Origin: CAWCGU01 sp963838095
GTDB lineage: Bacteria > Actinomycetota > Thermoleophilia > Solirubrobacterales > 70-9
Length of the DNA: 64,000 nucleotides
Assembly: GCA_963838095.1 (NCBI GenBank)
Contig: CAWIPO010000006.1
Coordinates: 558,001 to 622,000 of the forward strand
Direction: 5' to 3'
In this document: positions 17,949 to 26,636 of the stretch, one piece after another
Numbering within the stretch: the stretch's first letter is position 1
Layout: each line of letters opens with the position of its first letter
Position numbers and translations under genes: made by a program
The notes under the pieces: model-generated
Databases searched by the model: none
The model's input: the letters and a program-made list of their open reading frames with translations, nothing else
What the model was told of the DNA's origin: nothing

Positions 17949-19327
17949 TTCACCAAGGCGGGGCGTGCGAACGAGCTCGCCCCGGGGATGATCGGAGTCG
18001 CGTCGACACCGAACCACTGCTCGAGCAGCCCGCAGTACAGCCCGCGGAAATCGGAGGTGACGAGCAGGTTGTCGTCGTCGTCGAGGGTCTGGAGGCCCGG
18101 ATACTCGCCCACCATCGTCCCCTGCGCCCGCGTTCCGATCACGAACGAGACGCCGGCCGCGCCGTGGTCGGTTCCGGAGTCGTTCTCCTCGGGCCGGCGC
18201 CCGAACTCGCTCCAGACGTTGATCAGCACCCGGTCGGCGATCCCCCGGGCCTCGAGATCGCGCTGGAAGGCGAGCAGCGAGTCGCAGGTCAGCTTCAGGT
18301 CGTCGGGCAGGCTCTGCTCCTGGTCGGAGTGGGTGTCGTATCCACCCGGCGCGGTCAGCGCCGCGCATCGAATCGGCAGCCGCGCCTGCAGCATCGCGGC
18401 CAGCGCCGCGAGACGGCGGGGGAACTCGTCGTCCTCCGGGTACGCCACCGGCGGGGTCGGCTCCTTGAACGCGGCGACCTGGCGCCGGAGCGCGTCGGTC
18501 GAGGCGACCTGGTCGCGGGCATGACGCAGCGCCGGGTCGCCTCCCGGAATCTGCCCCAGCTTGCCGAACGCGTCCAGCATTCGGGTTTCGACCGGATCCC
18601 ATACCCCCCGCGCCCAGAAGTCGTAGTCGTCAGGCGATGAGACGGCAGCGACGGGCTTCGAGGCGGTCGCGAGCGATGGGGAAAGGGCGTAGTCGAGCGC
18701 CAGGCCTTGCATCGGGTTGCTGGTCGACCCGTGCAGATCGAGGTAACGGCCGAGCCAGCCCACCCGGCCGCGGATGTCGAGCGCCCCGATCTCCCAGAAG
18801 TGGCGCGAGGTGAAGTGAGACTGATTCGGGTCGGTGTAGCCGATGCCCGGGAAGACGCTCACCTTGCCCTCCGCGTGCAGGTCGGCGAGCGGCTGCGCGG
18901 ACGGGTGCCAGCGCAGGCGATTGTCTTCGCTGAAGAGTGTTCCCGTCCCTGGCGCGACCGCGAGGTTCGGGCGCAGCGTCTGATACAGGGGGTCCTCCGT
19001 CGGTGCCAGCACCGTCAGCGAGTCCACCCCGCCGTCGAGGAAGACCGAGACCAGAACCGCATCGAAGGGCCCGGCCGCTGCGGCTTCCTCGACCCCGGCC
19101 TCGAACGCCCGCGGGCTCAGTGCACCGGCGCCGTAGACCGCGAGGCCGAGCCCGGCGGAGCGGAGCAGGAAGCTGCGGCGGTCGAGGCCCGTTCCCGCCG
19201 GGAGCGGCATCCCGCGCTCGATCCGCGGCAGCCCCTTGCCGGCCTCGGCCGCCGCCGCTCGCAGCAGCTGGGAGCGAGAGTGCTCCGTGCAGTCGCATCC
19301 CTGTCGGCTACCGGGGCTCATCAGCAT
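17945..19327 (-). CDS. DUF1501 family protein, Tat-exported
   Basis: 460 aa. Twin-arginine signal RRSFLLRSAGLGLAVYGAGA at about residues 50-70. The rest has the DUF1501 (alkaline-phosphatase-superfamily-like) segments VSVFLDGGVDSLTVLAPTED, FPGIGYTDPNQSHF, GGYDTHSDQEQSLPDDL, INVWSEFGRRPEENDSGTDHG. The Asp/His residues probably bind metal. The family almost always occurs beside DUF1800, as here; the pair's reaction is unknown. ATG 19327 or ATG 19322 are both possible, the latter overlapping the DUF1800 stop (TGATG). Confidence 0.85.
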   Translation of the reverse strand: MLMSPGSRQGCDCTEHSRSQLLRAAAAEAGKGLPRIERGMPLPAGTGLDRRSFLLRSAGLGLAVYGAGALSPRAFEAGVEEAAAAGPFDAVLVSVFLDGGVDSLTVLAPTEDPLYQTLRPNLAVAPGTGTLFSEDNRLRWHPSAQPLADLHAEGKVSVFPGIGYTDPNQSHFTSRHFWEIGALDIRGRVGWLGRYLDLHGSTSNPMQGLALDYALSPSLATASKPVAAVSSPDDYDFWARGVWDPVETRMLDAFGKLGQIPGGDPALRHARDQVASTDALRRQVAAFKEPTPPVAYPEDDEFPRRLAALAAMLQARLPIRCAALTAPGGYDTHSDQEQSLPDDLKLTCDSLLAFQRDLEARGIADRVLINVWSEFGRRPEENDSGTDHGAAGVSFVIGTRAQGTMVGEYPGLQTLDDDDNLLVTSDFRGLYCGLLEQWFGVDATPIIPGASSFARPALVK

Positions 19328-20677
19328 GTCTGCATGTCGGGGGACACGTAAATCAGCTGGCGCAGCGCGTTCTGGCGCAGGCCGCGGCGAGAGCTGAGCT
19401 CCCAGTCGTCAAGGCCCCCCTTCACGCACCCGGCGGAGAACTTCAGCAGCGACTTCCGGGTCGCGGTGGTGAGGCTCGGGTCGCCCCAGAACCGGAGCGC
19501 GTTCGTCGAGCGCCGCTTGCGAGGTCTCCTCGGGGTCGTAGTCCTCGATCCCCTCGTCCTCGAGCGCACTGTCGCGGAGCGCGTACGAGACCATCTGCCA
19601 GCGGGCGCGAATCGTGCTCGTGTCGAGCCAGCGATCCTCGTCCCAGCCGGCCACGTTCGGCGGGCGGAAGAGCCGCTGGCCGGCGAGCTCCCCCAGCCAT
19701 ACCCAGGAATCGGTGTCGACCCCTCGCTTCTGCGCTCTCAGCATCCCGGCGACGAGCACGATCGGCGGCTTCACCATCCTTCCGCCCTTGTACAGCTGAG
19801 GGTGCATCAGCATCGCCTCCACCAGCGGCCGGATCTGGTAGCCGCCGCTCACGTACATCTGCTCGAGCGCCTGGCGGTCCGCGGAGCTGGGGGGCGAGGC
19901 GATGAAATAGCTCCACAGCTTCGAGACCAGGAAGGAGGGATGCAGGGGATGCTCGATGCAGAGCCCGCAGGCGTCCTCCCATGTGAAGTTCCCGGCCTTG
20001 CCGAAGATCGTCTTTGGAGCGGAGTCGAAGCGGGTCGGGTCGAAGCGAAACTCCGCGTAGCCGACGTCGTCGACCCAGTTCGCGCGCCAGCCGGTCAATG
20101 CCCGAGCGAGCTCGCGCACGTCGGTCTCCGTGTACGCCCCTCGATCGGCGCCGAGCGTGAACAGCTCCATCATCTCGCGCGCGTAGTTCTCGTTCACCGC
20201 CTTGCGGCGGTTGTTGATTCCGTCGAGCCAGATCAGCATCGCCGGGTCGATCGTCACCGCTCGCAGCAGGTCGTAGAACGACCCGAGCCACCCGAGGCGG
20301 AAGAGCCCGTTCTGGTCGAGCATCAGGCGCTGGGAGTCGACGTCGTCATCAGAGGTCGCAAACCAGTCGTGCCAGATCAGCGCCATCCGCTCGACCAGCG
20401 ACTGATTGGAGCGAACCATGCGGTCGAGCCACCAGAGGTGGTCGTGCCCCCAGAGGTCGTAGGGGGCGAGCGGATTGCCGTCGTCGTCAACCGGGGCAGG
20501 CCCGGTCAGCACCGCCTCCCCCTTCGGGCGCGTGAGCGAGAAGACCGCTTTGCGCATTCCCATCTTCGCCAACCGAGCCGCCTGTCCGGGACGCGGTCCG
20601 AAACCGGCGCGCCAAAGCAGCCGCTCAGCCTGGCGCGGTCCGAAACGCCCCGTGTACCTGGCGATTTGAGATCCCAC
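19321..20677 (-). CDS. DUF1800 family protein, one frameshift
   Basis: About 451 aa. Begins GTG 20677 with SQIARYTGRFGPRQAERLLW and contains the DUF1800 core: MALIWHDWFATS, NENYAREMMELFTLG, ELARALTGWR, LVSKLWSYFI, FRPPNVAGWDEDRWLDTST. The frame breaks near 19500; the corrected C-terminus is ALRFWGDPSLTTATRKSLLK and on to SPDMQTC. No clear signal peptide, so export may be hitched to its DUF1501 partner (inference). First gene of the DUF1800-DUF1501-cupredoxin operon. Confidence 0.83.
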
Positions 20678-20778
20678 GATCCTGCTTATAGCTCGGCACG
20701 CGGACCCGAAACCCTGAGCGACACTGCGCCGCATCGACCGCCTGTCCGGCGGCTTGAAAAGCGGGGTTGCCTCGCGAT

Positions 20779-20870
20779 CCGGAAGCGCTAAGCTACGTAA
20801 CGGAGCAAACCCCGCTCCCCCCTGTACCCGCGTCGGGCCCGGTGGTCGTCCCCCGGGCCCGTCGCTTTTT
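20779..20870 (+). ncRNA. candidate C-rich structured small RNA (6C-like)
   Basis: Between divergent genes: a segment with CTAAGCTACGTAACGGAGC, a C-rich hairpin GGAGC-AAACCCC-GCTCC followed by a C run, and a second 9-bp hairpin ending in a T tract. This arrangement of C-rich hairpins plus terminator resembles the actinobacterial 6C RNA, but the consensus was recalled, not searched. The 5' end is a guess. No convincing ORF is present. Confidence 0.4.
20834..20870 (+). terminator. rho-independent terminator
   Basis: Perfect 9-bp stem CGGGCCCGG / CCGGGCCCG (20834-20842 with 20853-20861), 10-nt loop, followed by TCGCTTTTT. One of the few plus-strand hairpins in the window with a T run, so it marks a real plus-strand transcript end upstream of 20956. 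Confidence 0.7.
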
Positions 20871-20890
20871 CTGGGCTCCGGTCTTCGGGT

Positions 20891-20950
20891 AACACTTATC
20901 CCGACTGGCAGGCTCACCAGCGAACACTTATCCCGGCTGTCAGACTCACC
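20891..20950 (+). repeat. two 28-bp direct repeats upstream of the membrane glycosyltransferase gene
   Basis: AACACTTATCCCG followed by a CTG(G/T)CAG(G/A)CTCACC tail occurs at 20891-20918 and again at 20923-20950, period 32 bp (three helical turns), with only three or four differences. The second copy ends 6 bp before the GTG start. Could be tandem regulator sites. Confidence 0.7.
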
Positions 20951-20955
20951 GACGG

Positions 20956-22731
20956 GTGGAGGTTGTGGAGGCGACACAGGACGAGCCCGAGACCGCCTCG
21001 AGCCGCCCAAACCGCCGGATGAGGGCCGCAGCCGTGGCGGCCGCGCTGGCCGTCCTGCTGGCCGCGCCCCAACCCGCAACCGCCGTCACAGACGAGTGCG
21101 GCTACCAGCCCGCCGAGCAACCCCCCTTCGGCGGCCGCGAGCTGCCTCCGCTCGAGCCTCAAGAGATCGGGGCGCCACCTCCGCAGGGGTTCTCGCTCGA
21201 CGCCCGTGAGGCCGTCGCGATCGCCGATGGGGCCGAGGCGGTGCAGGCCGAGCGCGAGGAGAACCCGATGGGCCCCGAGGCATTCACTCGCGGGCCGTGC
21301 CTGTGGGAGGTGAAGTACTTCGCGGACATATCCTCCGATGGCCGCACCGAGGTGGCGCAGGTGTTGATCTCCGACGAGGACGGCACCGTGCTCGAGGCCT
21401 GGCGGGACCACCAGGTGGACGTGAAGCTCGCGCGCGGCTACGACGGAGCGGTGGGGCGGGCCGTCAACTCCCCCTGGATCTGGATCCCGCTTTGCCTGAT
21501 CTTCATCGCCCCGTTCTTCGATCCCCGGCGACCGTTTCGCCTCCTGCACGCCGACCTGCTCGCGGTCGTCGCCCTCAGCGTCTCGCTGCTGTTCTTCAAC
21601 CGCGGCGAGATCACCGCCTCGGTCACGCTCGTCTACCCGGTGCTCGGCTACCTCTTCATCCGCATGCTGATCGCCGGCTTCGCCGGCTGGCGCGGCAGCG
21701 GGACGCTGGTTCCGTGGGCCCCGATCAAATGGCTCGCGATCGGCGCCGTGATTCTGGCCTGCGGTCGGGTTGCGCTCAACGTCGCCGACTCGAGCGTGAT
21801 CGACATCGGCCTCGCCGGAGTCGTCGGCGCCGATCGGATCGAGCACGGCCAAGAGCTATACGCGGGCGACTTCACCCCCGAGGGAATCGACCTTCGCGGC
21901 GACGTCTACGGCCCCGCGAACTACCTCGCCTACTTCCCGTTCGAGCAGGCCTTTCCGTGGAGCGGGGTATGGGACGACGTGCCCGCCGCCCACGCCGCTG
22001 CGATCGCCTTCGACCTGCTGACGGCGCTGGCGCTGCTCCTCGCCGGCCGCCGTCTGCGTCCGGGCGACGCAGGCCGGGCGCTCGGGGTCGCGCTGGCCTT
22101 CGCGTGGCTCGCCTGCCCCTGGACCCTCTATGCGATGAACGCAAGCAGCAATGACGCCCTCGTCGCCCTCCTCGTGGCGTCAGCCCTGGCGGCGCTATCG
22201 GTCCCGGCGCTGCGCGGCGCCCTGATCGCCCTCGGCACCTTCGCCAAGGCCGGCCCGCTCGCCCTGGCGCCGCTGTTCGCGACCGCAACCGGCGAACGGC
22301 GCTGGCGCTCGGCGCTGATCTTCTCGCTCGCCTTCGTCCTCGTCGGCCTCGCGGTGACGCTGCCGTTCCTGCCCGACGGCGGCCTCCGCGAGCTGTATGA
22401 CCGCACCTTCGGCTACCAGGCCAGCCGCGGTTCCCCGTTCAGCATCTGGGGGCTGGCGCCGGCGCTCGAGTTCCTCCAGACGGCCACACGAGTCCTCGCC
22501 GTCGCCCTCGGTATCGCAGTCGCGTTCGTCCCCCGCCGCAAGACCCCGGCCCAGGTCGCGGCGCTAGGCGCCGCTGTGATCATCGCCACCCAGGCCGGCG
22601 GGACGCACTGGTTCTACTTCTATGTCGTCTGGTTCCTGCCGCTGGTGCTCGCGGCGATCTTCCTCGCGCACGAGGAGGTCATCGGAGCTACACGATCGAG
22701 GTCGACAGGCTCCCGAGCGTCGGCGAGCTGA
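20956..22731 (+). CDS. polytopic membrane protein, GT-C glycosyltransferase-like
   Basis: Up to 591 aa. A signal-like segment (AAAVAAALAVLLAAPQPATA), a soluble extracytoplasmic part (residues about 45-165), then about ten hydrophobic helices. Features such as ELYAGDFTPEGIDLRGDVYG after the third helix and YGPANYLAYFPFE are like the first loop of polyprenyl-phosphate-mannose-dependent (GT87/ArnT-like) transferases. Donor and acceptor unknown. Start GTG 20956 or ATG 21019, the latter giving a shorter, more typical signal. The end overlaps the convergent FAH gene by 44 bp. Confidence 0.6.
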   Translation: MEVVEATQDEPETASSRPNRRMRAAAVAAALAVLLAAPQPATAVTDECGYQPAEQPPFGGRELPPLEPQEIGAPPPQGFSLDAREAVAIADGAEAVQAEREENPMGPEAFTRGPCLWEVKYFADISSDGRTEVAQVLISDEDGTVLEAWRDHQVDVKLARGYDGAVGRAVNSPWIWIPLCLIFIAPFFDPRRPFRLLHADLLAVVALSVSLLFFNRGEITASVTLVYPVLGYLFIRMLIAGFAGWRGSGTLVPWAPIKWLAIGAVILACGRVALNVADSSVIDIGLAGVVGADRIEHGQELYAGDFTPEGIDLRGDVYGPANYLAYFPFEQAFPWSGVWDDVPAAHAAAIAFDLLTALALLLAGRRLRPGDAGRALGVALAFAWLACPWTLYAMNASSNDALVALLVASALAALSVPALRGALIALGTFAKAGPLALAPLFATATGERRWRSALIFSLAFVLVGLAVTLPFLPDGGLRELYDRTFGYQASRGSPFSIWGLAPALEFLQTATRVLAVALGIAVAFVPRRKTPAQVAALGAAVIIATQAGGTHWFYFYVVWFLPLVLAAIFLAHEEVIGATRSRSTGSRASAS

Positions 22732-23578
22732 TCTCGATCCGATCGCCCGGCTTCAGCCACACCCGTGGATCGCGGGTGCTGCCGACGCCGGCGGGGGTGC
22801 CGGTGGAGACGATGTCGCCCGGCTCCAGTGTCATCAACGTCGACAGATGGGAGAGCAGGGCCGGGACCGAGAAGACGAGATCGGAGGTCGTGGCCTCCTG
22901 CATGCGCTCGCCGTTGAGGTCGAGCGCGATCTCGATCGAGTCGTGGGGACCGGCCTCGTCGGGTGTCACCAGCGCCGGTCCGCACGGCGCCGAGCGGTCG
23001 AACACCTTCCCTGGAATCCACTGCGGGGTGGCGAACTGAAGATCGCGCGCGGAGAGGTCGTTCAGCAGCGTGTAGCCGGCGACGTGGTCCAGCGCCGCGT
23101 CCTCGCCGAGGCTGCTGGCGCGGCGGCCGACGATGAATGCCAGCTCCGCCTCGAAGTCGACCTTGGTGCTCGCCGCCGGGAGCGGGACCGCGGAGCCGTC
23201 GGCGGTGAGCGCGTTTGCGAACTTGGCGAAGAAGGTGGGCGTCTGCGGAGGCTCCATCCCGGCCTCCTCGGCGTGCGATCTGTAGTTGAGCCCGATGCAG
23301 ATGATCTTGGTCGGGTCGGGGATCGGCACCAGCAGCTCGGGGTCGACGCTGGCGCCGGAGCCGTCGCTGGCTTCGTAGGAGCGCCGGAGCTCCTCGAGCC
23401 GATCTGCCGCGAGCAGGGCGCGAACGCTGGGGCCGAAGGCCGCGGGTGCGGGAGCACCGATACCGGGCGGCGGGACGCCGTCCGGCTCCCCGAGCATGTC
23501 CCAGGCGTCCACGATCCCGTATTCCGCCTCGATTCCGGCCCTGGCGCCGCGTCGAGAACTGTAGGTGACGATCCGCAT
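22688..23578 (-). CDS. fumarylacetoacetate hydrolase (FAH) family protein
   Basis: 296 aa. N-terminal cap (RIVTYSSRRGARAGIEAEYG) and C-terminal FAH fold: IICIGLNYRSHAEEAGME, PTFFAKFANALT, KVDFEAELAFIVGRRA (metal Glu residues), GYTLLNDLSARDLQ, ISTGTP-type motif DIVSTGTPAGVG. Members hydrolyse or decarboxylate 2-oxo-dienoate or acylpyruvate C-C bonds in aromatic catabolism. Precise substrate unknown. Mg2+-dependent cytosolic enzyme. No catabolic neighbours, so context is uninformative. Confidence 0.85.
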   Translation of the reverse strand: MRIVTYSSRRGARAGIEAEYGIVDAWDMLGEPDGVPPPGIGAPAPAAFGPSVRALLAADRLEELRRSYEASDGSGASVDPELLVPIPDPTKIICIGLNYRSHAEEAGMEPPQTPTFFAKFANALTADGSAVPLPAASTKVDFEAELAFIVGRRASSLGEDAALDHVAGYTLLNDLSARDLQFATPQWIPGKVFDRSAPCGPALVTPDEAGPHDSIEIALDLNGERMQEATTSDLVFSVPALLSHLSTLMTLEPGDIVSTGTPAGVGSTRDPRVWLKPGDRIEISSPTLGSLSTSIV

Positions 23579-23600
23579 CCGCACATGTTCTAGCGCCCTT

Positions 23601-24337
23601 ATGCGGGTTCTGCCCACGACGATAGGAGGGTGTGCAGCCGTCTCACCGAAGTGGCAGGCTTGGTTTCGGGTGTCGCTCGTCGCGGTAGCCGCACTGGGCG
23701 TCGCCTCCACGGGCAGCGGTGTCTCCGCTGCCGCTCCATTGGCGGCCAAGGGCAAGATCTACGCCTGCGTCGCCAAGAAGGGCGAGCAGCGGGGCGCGAT
23801 CCGCGTGGTCAGCAAGCGCAAACGGTGCAGTCGGGGGGAGCGGAAGATCGTCTGGAACGCGGTCGGCACGCCGGGGACGCCGGGGACGCCAGGCTCTCCC
23901 GGGCAACAGGGCCCGCAGGGTGCTCAAGGCCCCCAGGGTGCCGCGGGGCCGGCGGGAGGGTCAAGCTCCCAGGAGGCTCAGATCACTCGCTGACCACACA
24001 GGTCAGCTCGCTGACGGACCAGCTCACGACCCTCACCGGCCAGGTCGGCGGGCTCGAGGACACGCTTGCGGGCGTCACCAACAACGAGCTTCTCGACGCG
24101 ATCACGAACGCTTCGAAGCTCGACGGCATCAGCGCCTCCACCCTGACATCGCTCGTCGGAACGCTCCCGCAGACCAGCTCACTGTGTACTCAGCTCTCGA
24201 CCGTCACCGACCAGACCAACTCCCTCCGAACCGCCGTCGGCGGCCTGGGGCTGAACGCCTTCCTGATCGGGCTCGGTGGCGCGATCGTGGTCCCACCGCT
24301 GCCCCCGGCGCTCAGCCCCTACACCTGCCCGTCGTAG
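23601..24337 (+). CDS. exported collagen-like (Gly-X-Y) protein, one frameshift
   Basis: An N-terminal hydrophobic signal (FRVSLVAVAALGVASTGSG) precedes a basic segment GKIYACVAKKGEQRGAIRVV with paired Cys. Next come Gly-X-Y repeats GTPGTPGTPGSPGQQGPQG and GAQGPQGAAGPAG. After a break near 23970 a Thr/Ser/Leu heptad-like region (LTTQVSSLTDQLTTLTGQVG) and a C-terminal tail with three Cys follow. Short collagen stalks with coiled-coil regions are typical of trimeric surface proteins. ATG 23601 chosen; no good ribosome site is visible. Overlaps the convergent WYL gene by 19 bp. Confidence 0.65.
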
Positions 24338-25296
24338 CCACTCCCCGACGTCGCGCGGGTGACCCGTCGTGCCAGCACTCGCAGGCGCTCGACGAGCTCG
24401 GGTGGCTCGTGCACGTCGAAGTCGACGCCGAGCATCGCCACTCGAAGCGCGAGCCAGTCGAGGTCGTCGTCGCCGGTGCGGTACTCGCAGGTTTTCCCGT
24501 CGATCGGCTCGATCTTCCCCCAGAGATAGCTGCTTCGCCGGCCGATTTCCTCGGCTGAGCAGTACAGCGTCACCCGCGCCTCGTAGCGGGTCGGCGCAGC
24601 CGAGATGCTCTGCTGGACGTATGCGGCGGCGTCCTTCGCCGGCAACGGGCGGGCCTTGAAGCGGACCCCGGTCGACGCCGGCTTCGCGAGCCGGTCGACG
24701 CGGAACGTCCTCCAGTCCTCGCGGTCCCGGTCAAAGGCCAGCAGATACCAGCGCCGACCGCTGTTGACGAGCGAGTGCGGCTCCACCTCGCGACGGCTCT
24801 CGACGCCGTCGCGGGCGCGGTAGGAGAAGCGCATGCACTCGGTGTCGCGGCAGGCGGTGGCGATCATCGTCAGTGACTGCGCGTCGACGGTCGGCCCGGG
24901 GGCCGGAAGCGTCATCGTCGCCGACTGCAGCGCTCGCACCCGGCGGCGCAGGTTCGCCGGCAGCACCTGCTCGAGCTTCACCAGAGCGCGCACCGAAGTC
25001 TCCTCGATCCCGGTCACCGAGGCGCGCGCCGCCGTGCGCAGCCCGACGGCGATCGCGATCGCCTCGTCGTCGTCGAGCAGGAGCGGCGGCATCGCCGTCC
25101 CGGCGCGAAGCCTGTAGCCGCCCGCCGGGCCGCTCAGCGACTCGACCGGATAGCCAAGCTCGCGCAGCCGCTCAACGTCGCGGCGAATGGTGCGTCGGGA
25201 TACGTCAAGCCGCCGCGCAAGCTCTGCTCCGCCCCAGTCGCGACGCGCCTGGAGCATCGACAGCAGCTCCAGAAGCCGGCTCGAGGTCTCGGTCAT
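24319..25296 (-). CDS. HTH-WYL transcriptional regulator
   Basis: 325 aa. N-terminal winged HTH (residues 1-60: LLSMLQARRDWGGAELARRL, DVSRRTIRRDVERLRELGYP), then the WYL domain with SGRRWYLLAFDRDREDWRTF (residues about 180-200), and a C-terminal WCX region. WYL domains sense nucleic acid or small ligands and repress or activate neighbouring genes. It is transcribed divergently from the VOC gene at 25391 with a 94-bp shared control region, so that gene is its probable target. Confidence 0.88.
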   Translation of the reverse strand: MTETSSRLLELLSMLQARRDWGGAELARRLDVSRRTIRRDVERLRELGYPVESLSGPAGGYRLRAGTAMPPLLLDDDEAIAIAVGLRTAARASVTGIEETSVRALVKLEQVLPANLRRRVRALQSATMTLPAPGPTVDAQSLTMIATACRDTECMRFSYRARDGVESRREVEPHSLVNSGRRWYLLAFDRDREDWRTFRVDRLAKPASTGVRFKARPLPAKDAAAYVQQSISAAPTRYEARVTLYCSAEEIGRRSSYLWGKIEPIDGKTCEYRTGDDDLDWLALRVAMLGVDFDVHEPPELVERLRVLARRVTRATSGSGYDGQV

Positions 25297-25312
25297 GAGA
25301 TTTACATCCTCC

Positions 25313-25343
25313 TTGACATTGAGGACACATCCTGGCCTAAATA
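25313..25343 (+). promoter_or_regulatory. candidate sigma-70-type promoter for the VOC gene
   Basis: TTGACA at 25313-25318 and TAAATA at 25338-25343 with a 19-bp spacer, about 47 bp ahead of the VOC start. Flanking ACATCCTCC / ACATCCTGG half-repeats could be sites for the divergent WYL regulator. The spacer is longer than ideal. Confidence 0.45.
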
Positions 25344-25390
25344 ACCCATAGGGTCGCCCGCGATGTCAAGCAACTGCGAAAGGAGCACCA

Positions 25391-26281
25391 ATGCCTGACC
25401 GAGACGGATACATCCCCGGTGTCCCCTGCTGGATCGACACCAGCCAGCCTGACCCCGGCGCCGCGGTCGAGTTCTACAGCGGGCTGTTCGGATGGGAGTT
25501 CGAGAGCATGATGCCGCCCGACAGCCCCGGCGAGTACCACATCGCCCGGATTCGCGGCGGCGACGTCGCCGCCGTCGGCTCCATACCCGAGTCGATGCCG
25601 CCGATGGCGATGTGGAACACCTACATATGGGTCGACAGCGCCGACGAAACCGCGACGAAGGTCACCGATGCGGGCGGCAGTGTGTTGATGGAGCCGTTCG
25701 ACATCCCGGGCTCCGGCCGGATGGCCGTGTTCGCGGACCCATCGGGCGCCGCGTTCTGCGCCTGGCAGGCGAGGGAGCACAAGGGTGCCAAGATCGTCAA
25801 CGAGCACGGCTCGCTGAACTTCAACGGCCTCAACACCCACGATCCGGAGGGCGCCAAAGCGTTCTACGGGGCAGTGTTCGGCTGGGAGACCCTGGAGCTG
25901 CCCGGCGGCTTCGAGATGTGGACTCTGCCCGGATACGGCGACCACCTCGAGACGTTCACGCCCGGCCTGCGCGAGATGGTGAAGGAAAGCGGCGGGCCGG
26001 AAGGGTTCGAGGACGTCGTTGCGTCGCTGGTCCCAATCGGAGAGGACCAGCCCGACACCCCGCCGCATTGGAGCGTCACGTTCGCCGTGGATGATGCCGA
26101 CGTCATCGCCGACAAGGCCACCGAGCTCGGCGGCAAGGTCGTCGTCCCGCCGATGGACGCGCCCTGGGTCCGAATGACCATCCTCACGGACCCCCAGGGT
26201 GCGACCTTCATCGCGAGCAAGTTCGTGCCGGAGAACAAGGATCTGGCCACCCAGACCGACACCGCCGTCAGCACCTCCTAG
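25391..26281 (+). CDS. VOC family protein with two glyoxalase domains
   Basis: 296 aa, two tandem beta-alpha-beta-beta-beta modules. Module 1 is CWIDTSQPDPGAAVEFYSGLF to about residue 130 (FADPSGAAFCAW). Module 2 runs from LNFNGLNTHDPEGAKAFYGA to LTDPQGATFIAS. This is the actinobacterial '27-kDa antigen' type of two-domain VOC protein, of unknown chemistry. Strong ribosome site GAAAGGAG precedes the ATG. Divergent from the WYL regulator; no further genes in its unit before tRNA-Asp. Confidence 0.88.
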   Translation: MPDRDGYIPGVPCWIDTSQPDPGAAVEFYSGLFGWEFESMMPPDSPGEYHIARIRGGDVAAVGSIPESMPPMAMWNTYIWVDSADETATKVTDAGGSVLMEPFDIPGSGRMAVFADPSGAAFCAWQAREHKGAKIVNEHGSLNFNGLNTHDPEGAKAFYGAVFGWETLELPGGFEMWTLPGYGDHLETFTPGLREMVKESGGPEGFEDVVASLVPIGEDQPDTPPHWSVTFAVDDADVIADKATELGGKVVVPPMDAPWVRMTILTDPQGATFIASKFVPENKDLATQTDTAVSTS

Positions 26282-26310
26282 AGACGCTCCTCCGAGCCCG
26301 TAGTCGCCCC

Positions 26311-26350
26311 TACAATGGGCGAAGCGAGCGCCCCGGCGCCCGCTTCGCCC
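26311..26350 (+). promoter_or_regulatory. TACAAT box and 10-bp inverted repeat ahead of tRNA-Asp
   Basis: A good -10 element TACAAT (26311-26316) is followed by GGGCGAAGCG (26317-26326) and its exact complement CGCTTCGCCC (26341-26350), ending 2 bp before tRNA-Asp. The hairpin could end the upstream VOC transcript or form the tRNA 5' leader. No convincing -35 box. Confidence 0.45.
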
Positions 26351-26352
26351 TC

Positions 26353-26428
<76 letters not shown>

Positions 26429-26636
26429 TTTTTCGCTTAGCTCTGCGACTTTCGCTGTGGGACTGACTCATCTGCTCCTGCTTTCACGCGGAAGCGAAAG
26501 GTAGGGAGATGGGCCCTTCAGCGTCCGTCGGACGGGGCCGGATGTGAAGTGGCATAGAGACTCCCGTGGAGACGACACGAGGAGTCCTGCGGCCCCTTCC
26601 GGTGGAGAGCCCGGTCGCTGTGCGAACCTGTCACCG

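Noticed and set aside
22688..22731. 44-bp overlap of the glycosyltransferase and FAH genes as a real fusion or control signal
   Set aside because: More simply explained by a small error or read-past at the 3' end of the membrane protein, whose last residues (RSRSTGSRASAS) look like shadow translation.
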